From contig NC_019693.1 of the NCBI RefSeq assembly GCF_000317105.1, positions 2,728,001 through 2,792,000 of the forward strand: 64,000 nucleotides of DNA, read 5' to 3'. Below, piece after piece: positions 8,319-19,879 of this stretch. How positions within the stretch are numbered: the stretch's first letter is position 1; each line of letters begins with the position of its first letter. Made by a program: the position numbers and the translations under genes. This DNA comes from Oscillatoria acuminata PCC 6304 (GTDB lineage: Bacteria > Cyanobacteriota > Cyanobacteriia > Cyanobacteriales > Laspinemataceae). The notes under the pieces were generated by a model. That model was not told the DNA's origin. It saw only the letters and a list, made by a program, of their open reading frames with translations, and made no database searches.

Positions 8319-9326
8319 ATGTCTTCTACCCACTCCACCGTTACTGTTACCGTTCCGGCCACCACTGCTAACCTCGGGCCGGGTTTTGACTGTTTTGGGG
8401 CCGCATTGACCCTGTACAACCAGTTTAAATTTTCAGCGATCGCCCTCAATCCATCCACGCCGGATCAAAAAACCCTTCAGATTCTCGTCAAGGGGTTAGA
8501 AGCCGATCGCGTGATTGCCGATGAAACCAATCTCGTCTATAAAGCCTTTGCTAAATTCTACGCCCATCTCGGCCAATCCCCACCGCCGGTAGAAATCGAG
8601 ATAGAACTGGGAGTTCCCCTAGCGCGAGGACTGGGAAGTTCCGCAACCGCGATCGCCGGGGGATTAATGGGGGCCAATCACCTCGCCGGAAAACCCCTGA
8701 CTCTACTACAACTGGTGGATCTGGCGATTGACATGGAAAAGCATCCCGATAACGTCGTTCCCGCCTTACTCGGGGGATGTCGTCTGGCAGCATCGATTCC
8801 GGAAGAACTGGCAACTGACGGACCCGGGTGGGAAATCTGTGACGTTCCCTGGCATTCAGAAATTGTGCCAGTGGTGGCGATTCCGGAGTTTGAGTTGTCC
8901 ACCGAAACAGCGCGCCAGGTCCTGCCAACCCACTACACCCGGGCGGATGCGATTTACAATACCGCCCATTTGGGGTTACTCCTGCGGGGATTAGCCACCA
9001 ACAATGGTCAATGGTTGCGGGTTGCCATGAGCGATCGCCTCCATCAGCCCTATCGCAAAAATTTGATCCCCGGTTATGATGCGGTTCATGCAGCGGCTTT
9101 AAATGCTGGAGCCTATGGGTTGACCATTAGTGGTGCGGGTCCAACCCTGTTGGCGTTATCCTCCCCAGCACAGTCCGCAGATGTGGCGACTGCAATGGTG
9201 GAAGCATGGCAGAAAGCCGGAATTAAATCCCACGCCCAATCGGTACAAATAGATCTCCGAGGGTCCGTGAGCGTGGAAGCAAAATCTCCCCTGAAACAAC
9301 CGGCTAACTTTTCTACCCCCGGGTAA
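8319..9326 (+). CDS. thrB: Homoserine kinase
   Basis: GHMP-family kinase that phosphorylates homoserine in threonine synthesis. About 335 residues, slightly longer than the roughly 310 of other bacteria because of a C-terminal tail. The N-terminal [15 protein letters not shown] strand-loop is typical of ThrB. The ATP-binding motif is [16 protein letters not shown], and the C-terminal glycine-rich motif is [17 protein letters not shown]. The ATG at 8319 is preferred over an in-frame TTG one codon upstream. It converges on metX, whose product competes for the same substrate. Confidence 0.95.
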   Translation: MSSTHSTVTVTVPATTANLGPGFDCFGAALTLYNQFKFSAIALNPSTPDQKTLQILVKGLEADRVIADETNLVYKAFAKFYAHLGQSPPPVEIEIELGVPLARGLGSSATAIAGGLMGANHLAGKPLTLLQLVDLAIDMEKHPDNVVPALLGGCRLAASIPEELATDGPGWEICDVPWHSEIVPVVAIPEFELSTETARQVLPTHYTRADAIYNTAHLGLLLRGLATNNGQWLRVAMSDRLHQPYRKNLIPGYDAVHAAALNAGAYGLTISGAGPTLLALSSPAQSADVATAMVEAWQKAGIKSHAQSVQIDLRGSVSVEAKSPLKQPANFSTPG

Positions 9327-9411
9327 GGGGTAGAGTTCCGAATTTGTGAAGTCCAGATGCTATGACAGATGCGATTAGGGTCCGGTTCTCATCCGGAATC
9401 CGGTATTTAAA

Positions 9412-9531
9412 GGTCTATAAAAACGGATTGTAGGGGCGCAATGCGCAGGCCCCTGGGGCCTGCGCATTGCGCCCCTACAAATACCGCTTCACCCGGCTCG
9501 TTTTTATAGACTTATCAGGTTTTTATAGACC
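9412..9531 (+). repeat. Palindrome-core element with GGTCTATAAAAAC ends
   Basis: GGTCTATAAAAAC (9412-9424) and its exact complement GTTTTTATAGACC (9519-9531) bound an element of 120 bp; an extra copy of the right end lies at 9500-9511. Inside are 25-bp perfect arms (9428-9452, 9456-9480) of the GTAGGGGCGCAATGC core also found in MITE family 1. The right end runs into nine Ts, so the structure can terminate thrB transcription. The ends differ from MITE family 1. Confidence 0.7.
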
Positions 9532-9606
9532 TTTTTTTTTCTTAGCCCGCGCAGGAGAGGCTCCGTCCGTAGAGCTAGACCCTTCAGGGTGCGGGTTGTT
9601 ATAGAC

Positions 9607-10716
9607 CTAATTATCCACGCGCCAAATCCGGGACAGATGAGAGCGATCGCGATTGGCGGCATTCCACTCCAGAGACTGGCGGAAATTCACCACCTTTGCA
9701 TTCAACTCTTCCATATCAATTAAAAACGCATCGTGACCGTGGGGAGAGTTCAACCACCCCAGTTGAGCATTCGGAATCAACTCGGCTAACTTTTGCTGTT
9801 CCACCGGAGGATAAAGTACATCGGAGTCGATCGCCACGACGAGAGTCGGTTGCTGGATACTCGCCAACACCGAATTATAATCCCCAATTCCGCGAGAGAC
9901 ATCGTGACTATCCATCGCGTAAGTCAGGGTAATGTAACTATTGGCATCAAAGCGATTCACCAGTTTTTGGCCTTGATGCTGGAGATAGTTGACGATTTCC
10001 CAATTGCCATCAGCACTTTTGTTGCGCCCAAATTTTTGCTCTAAACTGGCCCAACTGCGATAAGAACACATCGCCATCATCCGCGCCGCAGACAATCCGG
10101 CAGCAGGGGGTTGTTCAATGGTGTAATAGCCACCGCGCCAGTAGGGGTCCGCATAAATGGCTTGGCGTTGGGCTTCGCTGAGTCCAATACACCAGGAGGA
10201 ATGTCTTCCCGAGGCGGCAAAGGTGGCGATCGCCTCCACTTTTTCTGGATACATCACCCCCCATTCCAGGACCTGCATCCCGCCTAATGACCCCCCGATC
10301 GCCATCTTAACTTTGGTGACTTCTAACTCATCCAGCAAAGCCGCCTGGACTCGTACCATATCTCGAATCGTAATCCGAGGGAAATCCGGACCGTAGGGAC
10401 ATCCGGTTTCGGGATTGACCGAGGTGGGTCCGGTAGTGCCGTAACAACTGCCTAGGACGTTGCTGCAAATAATAAAATCTTTTTCCGTATCCAGGGCTTT
10501 TCCGGGGCCAAATAAAGGGTCCCACCACTGATCTGCATCCGCCCATCCGGTTAAGGCATGGCAGATGACTACGGCATTATCTCCTTCTGGATTGAGCTTC
10601 CCCCAGGTTCGATAGGCGACTTGCACCCCGAGCAAAACCTGGCCGGATTCTAGGATAACGGGTTGTTTAAGCTCACAAAACTGGGTTTCCGGGGAAATAT
10701 ATCGGGTGTCATTCAT
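9607..10716 (-). CDS. metX: Homoserine O-acetyltransferase
   Basis: Alpha/beta-hydrolase-fold enzyme of 369 residues that activates homoserine with acetyl-CoA (or succinyl-CoA in some members) for methionine synthesis. The nucleophile elbow is GGSLGGMQ with S143. The catalytic aspartate lies in IDSDVLYPP and the histidine in SPHGHDAFLID. The conserved NVLGSCYGTTGP segment at 87-97 and the SYITLTYAMDSHD motif are typical of the MetX group. The acyl donor cannot be decided by eye. It lies downstream of metY on the same strand, separated by 368 bp that contain a strong palindrome, so co-transcription is uncertain. Confidence 0.95.
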   Translation of the reverse strand: MNDTRYISPETQFCELKQPVILESGQVLLGVQVAYRTWGKLNPEGDNAVVICHALTGWADADQWWDPLFGPGKALDTEKDFIICSNVLGSCYGTTGPTSVNPETGCPYGPDFPRITIRDMVRVQAALLDELEVTKVKMAIGGSLGGMQVLEWGVMYPEKVEAIATFAASGRHSSWCIGLSEAQRQAIYADPYWRGGYYTIEQPPAAGLSAARMMAMCSYRSWASLEQKFGRNKSADGNWEIVNYLQHQGQKLVNRFDANSYITLTYAMDSHDVSRGIGDYNSVLASIQQPTLVVAIDSDVLYPPVEQQKLAELIPNAQLGWLNSPHGHDAFLIDMEELNAKVVNFRQSLEWNAANRDRSHLSRIWRVDN

Positions 10717-11084
10717 AATGTTTCATCTGTTGGCGATCGCATCGTAAGTCCTTAACAATCGGCTAAGAAACGCTCGTAGCGTCTGATAACCGTTAGCGTT
10801 GGGTATTCGCTGCCGGCTTGTTGCTACATTGTACCCCTCGCCAGTCACCGAGTCCCCTCAATTTTTATTGTTTCTATTGTAATCCAATCTCGTTCTGGCT
10901 TCTGTTTTTTAGATCCTGAATTGATCATCCGGTGAGGATGAGTCGGAGAAAAGCGCAGGACAAAGGCCCATTGCTCTGAATGAAGTTCCCGGGGTTAGAG
11001 GTGCGGTGACCGAGGCGATCGCCTCGGTCACCGCACCTCCTTTAATTAACCGAGTCGCCTGCAACCGAGGGACTGGGTTAATTC
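10717..11084. other. metY-metX intergenic region
   Basis: 368 bp between two co-directional genes. Contains the 42-bp palindrome at 10998-11039 and a GAAACGCTCGTAGCGTCTGA hairpin-like stretch near 10765-10785 upstream of metX. I looked for a SAM riboswitch core and did not see one. Confidence 0.45.
10998..11039. repeat. Perfect 42-bp palindrome centred on HIP1
   Basis: GAGGTGCGGTGACCGAGGCGA is followed at once by its exact complement, with GCGATCGC at the centre. It stands 46 bp after the metY stop codon and could end metY transcription, although no T-run follows on the minus strand. Confidence 0.75.
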
Positions 11085-12851
<1,767 letters not shown>

Positions 12852-13067
12852 TTACTGGACGATGGAGAGTTCATCCACCACTTGCACCCGTCCCCGGTAG
12901 AGAGAACGGAGGAGGCGATCGAGACTGAAGCGGTCCTCGTCGCTGAGGGATTCATCTAAAATTGCGGCCATCATTCCATAGCGATCGGCTTGGGTGAGGC
13001 AGTGGGTATCTTGGACCGTGGCAAGTAGTTCAGGAATGGCACCGGGGAGCAAGTTGAGGTAATACAT
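12852..13067 (-). CDS. Small conserved cyanobacterial protein
   Basis: 71 residues, soluble and acidic. Sequence MYYLNLLPGAIPELLATVQ leads into a helical region with SLSDEDRFSLDRLLRSLYRG and ends RVQVVDELS. I believe this matches a small hypothetical family common in cyanobacteria, judged from memory of its style; the function is unknown. The composition is protein-like (ordered heptads, no low complexity), and codon use includes HIP1-type GCGATC. It is monocistronic. The start codon has no strong Shine-Dalgarno sequence. Confidence 0.6.
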   Translation of the reverse strand: MYYLNLLPGAIPELLATVQDTHCLTQADRYGMMAAILDESLSDEDRFSLDRLLRSLYRGRVQVVDELSIVQ

Positions 13068-13392
13068 CAGGGTAGTTTTGAACTCGACATCTTTATAATC
13101 CCGTATTTTCTCGCGATCGTCCGTGATTCTACCGAAACATCCTCCGTGATTCTATCGAGGTTTGGATGTGATCTCAGGATAGTAGTTGTGGTGATGGCGA
13201 TCGCCAGGTACAGACTTCCCAGGAATTCAAGGGGCCTTAATCCCCCAACAGGGACTTAAATGTTCATCATAATAAGCATTTATGCCAGCTTATCAGTCCT
13301 ATTGATGATTTTTACTTAACATCCCTTTTCAAAACTTTACATCACTTAATAAACTGGAAGCGTAGGCAGTAAGTATTTATTACCATCTCTCT
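13068..13392. other. Intergenic region upstream of ndhD
   Basis: Divergent spacer. Two direct repeats of TCCGTGATTCTA lie near 13117 and 13142. The A/T-rich stretch from 13255 to 13390 is the likely ndhD promoter and leader; no RNA gene is visible. Confidence 0.4.
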
Positions 13393-15021
13393 ATGTTAAC
13401 CCTAGACTTTCCCTGGCTAACCACTATAATTCTTTTCCCGCTCCTAGCGGCCCTAGTCATCCCGGCCCTCCCGGACCAAGAAGGTAAAACCATTCGCCTC
13501 TATAGCCTAGGGGTCGGCTTAATCGAACTCGCCCTCACCCTAGTCGCCTTTTGGCAGAACTACGACCTCAACAACCCGGAATTGCAGCTTGTGGAAACCT
13601 ACCCCTGGGTCCCCCAACTCGGTCTCAACTGGACCCTAGCCGTTGACGGCATTTCCATGCCCCTGATTGTCTTAACCGCCTTAGTCACCACCCTCGCCAT
13701 TGCCGCAGGATGGAACGTCACCAAAAAGCCCCGGTTATTTTACGCCCTGATGTTGGTCTTGTACAGCGCCCAAATCGGTGTCTTTGCCGCTGGGGATATG
13801 CTGCTGTTCTTCCTCATGTGGGAAATCGAACTCGTGCCGGTTTACCTGCTCATTTCCATCTGGGGTGGCGAAAAACGCCTCTACGCCGCGACTAAATTCA
13901 TTTTATATACTGCATTAGCTTCTATCTTTATTCTGGTCGCAGCCCTAGCAATGGCATTCTACGGCGATACCATCACCTTTAATATGGCCGAACTGAGTGC
14001 CAGACATTATCCCATTGCCTTAGAATTGCTGCTTTATGCCGGTTTGTTCATCGCCTTTGGCGTCAAACTGCCCATCTTCCCCCTCCATACCTGGCTCCCG
14101 GACGCTCACGGAGAAGCCTCCGCCCCAGTTTCGATGATTTTAGCCGGAGTCTTGCTGAAAATGGGCGGCTATGCCTTAATCCGCATGAACTTGGAAATGC
14201 TTCCCAACGCCCATCTCTACTTTGCCCCGGTTCTGGCAATCTTGGGGGTCGTGAATATTGTCTATGGTGCATTGAGTGCGTTTGGGCAAGATCACCTCAA
14301 ACGGCGTTTAGCCTATTCCTCGATTTCCCACATGGGATTTGTCTTGATTGGGATTGCGTCTTTAACTGAACTAGGAATCAGCGGTGCCGTGTTGCAAATG
14401 CTCTCCCACGGATTGATTGCTGCGGCTTTATTCTTCCTGGCGGGGGTCACCTACGATCGCACTCATACCCTGGCAATGGAAAAAATGGGCGGTTTGGCGA
14501 AATTGATGCCCAAAGTGTTTGCTCTGTTTACTGTGGGGGCGATGGCATCCTTGGCGCTACCGGGGATGAGTGGATTTGTCAGTGAGTTGACTGTGTTTTT
14601 GGGACTTTCCACCAGTTACGCCTACCGCACCCCGTTTAAAGTCGTGGTGATTGGGTTAGCGGCAGTGGGTTTAATTGTGACGCCAATTTATTTGCTCTCC
14701 ATGCTGCGCCAGGTGTTCTATGGCAAAGTTGAGCCGATGGTGAATGTTGAGGCGTGGGAGTTTATGGATGCCAAACCTCGGGAGATTGCGATCGCCGCTT
14801 GTCTGTTGCTGCCGATTATCGGAATTGGGTTATACCCCAAAGTGGCGACTCAAACCTACGATGTGAAAACCACTGAAGTTGCCGCAGAGGTTCGCAATGC
14901 CCTGCCGATCTTTGCTCAACAGCAAGATCGGTTGTTCTCCGGTGGGTTTTTCGCCCCCAGTATTCCCCGTGTCGATGCTCAGGCTTTATTTAGCATTACT
15001 GATATCAGTAAAGGGGCTTAA
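13393..15021 (+). CDS. ndhD: NAD(P)H-quinone oxidoreductase subunit 4
   Basis: Proton-pumping membrane subunit of the cyanobacterial NDH-1 complex in the thylakoid membrane, 542 residues with about 14 membrane helices. Diagnostic motifs are [18 protein letters not shown] (TM5 glutamate), [18 protein letters not shown] (TM7 lysine and broken helix), [12 protein letters not shown] and the [11 protein letters not shown] segment near TM12. NdhD1/D2 serve respiration and cyclic electron flow, while NdhD3/D4 serve CO2 uptake. The isolated location does not settle which this is; the sequence looks more like the D1/D2 type. A good terminator follows. Confidence 0.93.
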   Translation: MLTLDFPWLTTIILFPLLAALVIPALPDQEGKTIRLYSLGVGLIELALTLVAFWQNYDLNNPELQLVETYPWVPQLGLNWTLAVDGISMPLIVLTALVTTLAIAAGWNVTKKPRLFYALMLVLYSAQIGVFAAGDMLLFFLMWEIELVPVYLLISIWGGEKRLYAATKFILYTALASIFILVAALAMAFYGDTITFNMAELSARHYPIALELLLYAGLFIAFGVKLPIFPLHTWLPDAHGEASAPVSMILAGVLLKMGGYALIRMNLEMLPNAHLYFAPVLAILGVVNIVYGALSAFGQDHLKRRLAYSSISHMGFVLIGIASLTELGISGAVLQMLSHGLIAAALFFLAGVTYDRTHTLAMEKMGGLAKLMPKVFALFTVGAMASLALPGMSGFVSELTVFLGLSTSYAYRTPFKVVVIGLAAVGLIVTPIYLLSMLRQVFYGKVEPMVNVEAWEFMDAKPREIAIAACLLLPIIGIGLYPKVATQTYDVKTTEVAAEVRNALPIFAQQQDRLFSGGFFAPSIPRVDAQALFSITDISKGA

Positions 15022-15094
15022 GTGATTCTGGGGTATGGCATTTCATTCCTCTAGGTAACCGCATCTGGGTTTACTAGCATTAATCACGGTTACA

Positions 15095-15140
15095 AAATCC
15101 GGTACTTGCAGAGGTTTCTCCTCCGAGTACCGGATTTTTT
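15095..15140 (+). terminator. Rho-independent terminator of ndhD
   Basis: AAATCCGGTACT (15095-15106) pairs exactly with AGTACCGGATTT (15126-15137) and is followed by further Ts. It lies 75 nt after the ndhD stop codon. Confidence 0.85.
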
Positions 15141-16050
15141 ATCCACCCCCATTCCTGGGTCAAGGCGATCGATACCCTGCTATATATCTGATAAAAAACT
15201 CGGGTTGTCTAGTTTGTAGAACATCGGTATCCTGAGAAATTTCAGGGACAAGACGCCCAATGTTCGGCACATAGTGGGTGTAGAACCGGCAGAACAGCCC
15301 GGACTCGGGTCCCCATACCCGAGGAATTCCCAGGTCCAGATGAGATAAACCGGAGCAGAAACCGGGTTGCTGGCCTGAATAAGTGGCTTATTCTTAAAGA
15401 TTGTGTAAAGACAAAGGGTGGGTAATGCCAAAGCTGGGGTTAAAATTAGCCCGCCTATGAGGAGTGGGGTAGAGGAGATTCTACCCTTCTAGGCGGTGGG
15501 ATTTCCCATAAATCCTAGGGAATCCAGGAGTGTGGGAACAAATATAGCGCTTTTGTCCAGATTAGGACTAATCACAGGCCAGAATTTTCCTCCTGAAGTA
15601 TAGATGACAGGGGGAGATGTTTATGCTATTGCTGGGCTAAATTGTCAGTAAATCTTCATTTTTAGCGTGGCAATCAGCGATTGGAAGTTTTTTTTAAAAA
15701 GAATCACCTCAAAACTTCATCCCAATGGCAGATGAGAGCTTTGCAACTGATCGATGAAAATTATAAAGAAGCGGTAGAGAACTTCGAGCGTCGAAAGCGG
15801 ACCTGAAATGGACTGGCTAGTGTGAGGCCAAATCCGACACAGAACGCTAAGAGATGCAAAGACTTTCTATCGGGTCGAACTTTAGGAGAATGGCTTGACT
15901 CCGAAAGGGGTGGGATGGCTTGACCCAATAAACTCTTAAAGATTGGGAGACCTGCCGCATTTACTACGGTGCGATCGCACTGATTTTCTGGGTCTGAGTT
16001 GAGCAACAGACCCCCGTGAGTATCGCTGCTGATAGGAAGAGGATAAATTT
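15141..16050. other. Long intergenic region before the polysaccharide locus
   Basis: About 910 bp. A partial AAACCGGGTT repeat arm lies at about 15360-15370. The A/T-rich part 15630-15760 and the last 100 bp probably carry the promoter of the polysaccharide operon. Minus-strand open frames at 15180-15431 and 15761-16006 have repeat-like or composition-driven sequence and no start signals, so they are not called. Confidence 0.45.
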
Positions 16051-17547
16051 ATGAATGATGCTGTAAAAATCTTTTCTCATTATAATACTAAGTCAGGCTC
16101 TGTGTCTAGAAAAAGACGGTGGCCTATTTACTTATTTTTAGGAATTACAACCAATCTATTGGTTTGGGGACTGGCGATCGCCTACATCACCCTCAAAGCC
16201 CCAACTTATACGACCAAATGGTCAGTCACCCTACCCGGTACAGGTTCCTCAAGCCGGGTTGACTTACCGGGCATTGGGGGAGCTTCTTCCCAAACCGACT
16301 CGCCCTACCGATATGATTCCCACCACGACCCTCGGGAAAATTACAAATATATCGCCGGCAGCAATGATGTTAGAGCCCGTGCCGCCCAACTGCTCAATCT
16401 TGAACCTTCAGCATTCAATAAACCCCAGATTGAGATTATTGGTAACTCCACCCTAATGGAGTTTGAAATTGTCGGTGATACTCCCCAACTAACTCAACAA
16501 AAAGCAGTCGCCCTCCACCAAGCGTTCCTACTACAGTTGGAGGCACTCAGAGCTGAAGAAATCAGCGAGCAGGACCGCAACTTAGAAATGTTGCTCAGTC
16601 AGTCTCAGCAAAACTTAGAAAGGGCCCAGGCTCAATTATCCGAGTATCAAGTCACCTCTAACATCATGTCTTCCGAGCAACTGGTTGATCTCTCAAAAAC
16701 CATTGAAGCGTTACGGAAGCAGAAAGCGGAAGTGGATGCCCTGAATCAGCAAAGTAATGCCCGAATGGTCCAACTCGCTCAAAACTTAGACCTCTCCCCG
16801 GCAGAAGCGAACGAAGCCTTTGCATTACAATCTGATGCTTTGTTTCAAGACTATTTGCTGAAATACCAAACAGCCCAGGGTGAGTTAAGTACCTTGATCT
16901 CGGTTTATACTGCGCGTCATCCCGTGGTTCTGGCTAAACAACAAGAAATTGATCAATCCCGAGAGGAATTAACCCAACGGAGTCAGCAAATTGTGGGGCG
17001 ACCCTTTGACCCGGAAATCTGGGAAGAAACCAACTTAGGAAATGGCGACAATGCCTCTAGGCGAGAAGTATTCTTTCAAGAATTGATTACCTTTCAGACA
17101 GAAAACGTGGGCCTAGAAGCTCAATCCCAAGAGTTAGGACGGCAGATTAACACCTTAGAAGATCGATTAAGAACCTTATCGGTTCAGGGTTCAGAACTGG
17201 AAAATTTACGGCGTGATGTTCAAATCGCCGAAGCGGTATTTTCCTCCACGTTAACCCAACTCGATATGAGTAAGTCTAACATTTTTGCCAGCTATCCGCG
17301 TATTCAACTATTGACGCCACCGGCCTTGCCAGAAGAACCTAGTTCTCCTAAAACGGTCTTAGCCATCCTCGGTGCAGGAATGAGTTCCGTATTTTTTACC
17401 GCTGGATTTCTCCTGCTGTGGATGCGGGATGTCAAAAATCAAAGGCGGAAACAAAGTGCAGCAATAACCGAGCCTAAACCTCAACCCATTCCCATTAACT
17501 CGGCGTATCCTCAGCAAAATTCCTCTACCGCAATGTCTAAGCGATGA
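16051..17547 (+). CDS. Wzz/GumC-type polysaccharide co-polymerase
   Basis: Inner-membrane protein of 498 residues that should set chain length and couple polymerisation to export. TM1 is at about residues 27-48 and TM2 at about 432-458, with a large periplasmic region between. That region is rich in glutamine and predicted to be coiled coil at about 165-300 and 340-405. The usual proline-rich motif before TM2 is present (LLTPPALPEEPSSPKTVLA). No Walker ATP motifs, so this is the kinase-less GumC/Wzz type, not a fused BY-kinase. The stop overlaps the next start by 4 nt (ATGA), so it is coupled to the Wzy-like gene. Confidence 0.85.
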   Translation: MNDAVKIFSHYNTKSGSVSRKRRWPIYLFLGITTNLLVWGLAIAYITLKAPTYTTKWSVTLPGTGSSSRVDLPGIGGASSQTDSPYRYDSHHDPRENYKYIAGSNDVRARAAQLLNLEPSAFNKPQIEIIGNSTLMEFEIVGDTPQLTQQKAVALHQAFLLQLEALRAEEISEQDRNLEMLLSQSQQNLERAQAQLSEYQVTSNIMSSEQLVDLSKTIEALRKQKAEVDALNQQSNARMVQLAQNLDLSPAEANEAFALQSDALFQDYLLKYQTAQGELSTLISVYTARHPVVLAKQQEIDQSREELTQRSQQIVGRPFDPEIWEETNLGNGDNASRREVFFQELITFQTENVGLEAQSQELGRQINTLEDRLRTLSVQGSELENLRRDVQIAEAVFSSTLTQLDMSKSNIFASYPRIQLLTPPALPEEPSSPKTVLAILGAGMSSVFFTAGFLLLWMRDVKNQRRKQSAAITEPKPQPIPINSAYPQQNSSTAMSKR

Positions 17548-18842
17548 AGCCAGAAAATCTACCTGAAAAGTTAGTTTGGTATTACATCATTGGCACTTAT
17601 ATTATTTACTTTATGGGTGCTCAGTATGTGCTTGCCCCTTTATTATCTTATGTTCTGCTGTTTTACGTGCTGAAAAAATGGTGGGACCAAACTGAGGAGA
17701 CACCCCCGGAAGAACGGGTCCGGTTTACCCTTTCTAACTGGCTGTGGATCGTGGCGATGTTCATCATGCACATCGCGTTAATCATGGGTCATATCGACTT
17801 TGGCATGGGATTACCGCAAATCATTCGTTCTACCGTGAATGGATGGCTCAGAAGCTGGGCGCTTTTGGCACTCTTTCCCCTGGCGGCTCACCTGGATATT
17901 CGCCCCAAGTTAATTTATCGAGCGATCGCGATTCTCTGTGTTCAAAGTTTGATTTTGATTCCCTTCGGCTACCTGTTTAGCATGGCGGGTCTTCCCAGTA
18001 AGCTCTATACTTCTCCGTTACAAGCCTTTGGAGGAGCGGCTTTATATAACGTTAATTTGCTGTATCAATATGATTCCGAAGGGGGTCAAACGCGAATGTT
18101 TTTGTTCGCTCCCTGGGCACCCGCTTTGGGAATGATTGGCACTATGTACTTTGGGATCGTCCAGGAAGAGGAACACAAAAAATGGCGGTTTTGGGGCATG
18201 GTGGGGGCCGCAGCAATGGCCGTGACATCGGTTTCTCGCTTAGGAATTATTGCCATGCCCTTTGTTCCTGTGGCAGTGTGGGGATTGACCAATCTTTTAA
18301 GACCCTGGATGATCTTTGCTTCAGGTTTCGCTAGTTTAGGCTTAGGGCTATTTGCACCGGCCTTGATCGAGTTTCTCAACGCCGTCAAAACTCGATTTAC
18401 TCAAGCCCGAGCTAGTTCTTCCCACGTTCGAGATGTACTCAATGATATGGCCGTTTATCGGTGGAGAACGGACGCTCCCATCTGGGGACATGGCATTATT
18501 AATCCGAGAGGACCCAGAGTAGTGGCAGGAATGCCTATTGGCTCTCACCATACTTGGTTTGGCGTGTTGTTTCTGCACGGAATTGTTGGGTTTTTGGCCA
18601 TCGTCATCCCCCTGATTTGGACCTTCATAGAAATGCTGATTAAGGCCCAGCACTCTCAAACAGCCAAGGTCACTTTACATTTTTTGATTGCTCTGTTTTT
18701 ATTTGCCTTTGCAGAAAATATTCAGGGATTGGCTTACCTCTATTGGCCTTGCTTAATTGTGATGGGAATGGCCTTTAAAGAAAAATTAATTGTTTGGAGC
18801 GACACTGATGAAAAAGAAACGTATCTTATTTCTAATTTCTGA
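17544..18842 (+). CDS. Wzy / O-antigen-ligase-like membrane protein
   Basis: Polytopic protein of 432 residues with about ten membrane segments. The long loop RTDAPIWGHGIINPRGP followed by GSHHTWFGVLFLHGI matches the WaaL/Wzy_C pattern, in which a periplasmic loop with Arg/His residues handles undecaprenyl-linked glycan. Polymerase and ligase cannot be separated by sequence alone. It overlaps the co-polymerase gene (4 nt) and the GT4 gene (35 nt), so the three form one translational unit. A clear paralogue lies at 25847-27127 on the other strand, with the same PENxxEKLVWY start and RTDAPxWGHG loop. Confidence 0.82.
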   Translation: MKPENLPEKLVWYYIIGTYIIYFMGAQYVLAPLLSYVLLFYVLKKWWDQTEETPPEERVRFTLSNWLWIVAMFIMHIALIMGHIDFGMGLPQIIRSTVNGWLRSWALLALFPLAAHLDIRPKLIYRAIAILCVQSLILIPFGYLFSMAGLPSKLYTSPLQAFGGAALYNVNLLYQYDSEGGQTRMFLFAPWAPALGMIGTMYFGIVQEEEHKKWRFWGMVGAAAMAVTSVSRLGIIAMPFVPVAVWGLTNLLRPWMIFASGFASLGLGLFAPALIEFLNAVKTRFTQARASSSHVRDVLNDMAVYRWRTDAPIWGHGIINPRGPRVVAGMPIGSHHTWFGVLFLHGIVGFLAIVIPLIWTFIEMLIKAQHSQTAKVTLHFLIALFLFAFAENIQGLAYLYWPCLIVMGMAFKEKLIVWSDTDEKETYLISNF

Positions 18843-19800
18843 TAAAAAAATGGGGGGCGTGATGACAATGGTGGATAGTTTGACTCGTTCCTATCTATCC
18901 AAACAGTTTGATTTTAAAACCGTGTGCTTGGATGCCAATGAAGCCATCAATGAACGAGTAACCCCAGATGTGGTGGTGATTAATAAAGCCTGTAGTTGGA
19001 GGAGAATCCCGAATTTACTCGGGTTATATCTCCGGAAAAGAAAAACTCAGGTGGTGATTATCGAGCATCATTATACGGCAGGATTTGAAACCCATCAGGT
19101 TCCGGATAAAAAGCGCTTTCGGCTGATGCTGAAGATTTCCTACGCCTTAGCCGATCGCGTAGTAGCAGTTTCGGATGCTCAAGCAGATTGGATGTTTAAA
19201 AACAACTTAGTAGAGGCCGATAAACTGTATCAAATTAATCCAGCGGTCAAACTGAAGGAATTCCTGGAAGTTTCCGATCGCCAGCCCCGCAAAGAAATTC
19301 ATTTAGCCGCTTATGGTCGATTCTGTAAGCAAAAAGGATTTGACATCTTGCTAGAGGCTATGAAGTTAATTCCCCAACATACCGTTAATTTATCTTTAGG
19401 CGGAAATGGCCCAGATAAAGAAGACCTCAAAGAACGTACCCTAGGGTTAACCAATGTCAAATTTTGTGGGCAGATCGAGGATGTCCCCGAGTTTTTAGAA
19501 GGATGTGATGCGGTGGTCATTTCATCGCGCTGGGAACCCTTTGGGTTAGTCTGCATGGAAGCCAAAGCCGCAGGAAAGCCCGTGATTGCCTCGGATATTG
19601 ATGGGTTAAGAGAACAAGTGCGCGATTGTGGGGTCTTGGTTCCCCCCGAAGATCCAGTTAAATTGGCTTCTGCGATCGCCTCCTTAGGCGAGAGTGACCT
19701 GTTGACTTGGGGTCAAAACGGGCGAAACTCGGTCAAAGATGCCCGCGACCAATTTTTAACTCAATGGGAAAATTTACTGGTGGAATTAACACAAACCTAA
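18808..19800 (+). CDS. GT4-family glycosyltransferase
   Basis: GT-B fold glycosyltransferase of about 330 residues. The N-terminal half starts with a glycine-rich nucleotide-fold strand (ILFLISDKKMGGVMTMV). The C-terminal half carries the donor-binding EPFGLVCMEAKAAGKPVIA motif, the EX7E signature of the family, and an LGGNGPDKEDL loop. Start chosen at ATG 18808, which has GGAG nine bases upstream; an in-frame TTG at 18790 is less likely. It overlaps the Wzy-like gene by 35 nt. It probably adds one sugar to the lipid-linked repeat unit on the cytoplasmic face; donor and acceptor are unknown. Confidence 0.88.
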   Translation: MKKKRILFLISDKKMGGVMTMVDSLTRSYLSKQFDFKTVCLDANEAINERVTPDVVVINKACSWRRIPNLLGLYLRKRKTQVVIIEHHYTAGFETHQVPDKKRFRLMLKISYALADRVVAVSDAQADWMFKNNLVEADKLYQINPAVKLKEFLEVSDRQPRKEIHLAAYGRFCKQKGFDILLEAMKLIPQHTVNLSLGGNGPDKEDLKERTLGLTNVKFCGQIEDVPEFLEGCDAVVISSRWEPFGLVCMEAKAAGKPVIASDIDGLREQVRDCGVLVPPEDPVKLASAIASLGESDLLTWGQNGRNSVKDARDQFLTQWENLLVELTQT

Positions 19801-19879
19801 AACTTCGTTCATTTTTTTTAATTACCGAAAACATCACAAAACAACTCTCAATCAAGCATCTACAGAAAGGAAGATATTA

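Noticed and set aside
15180-15431. 83-codon minus-strand frame after ndhD
   Set aside because: Overlaps repeat arms of the AAACCGGGTT type, has cysteine/proline-rich random-like composition and no start context.
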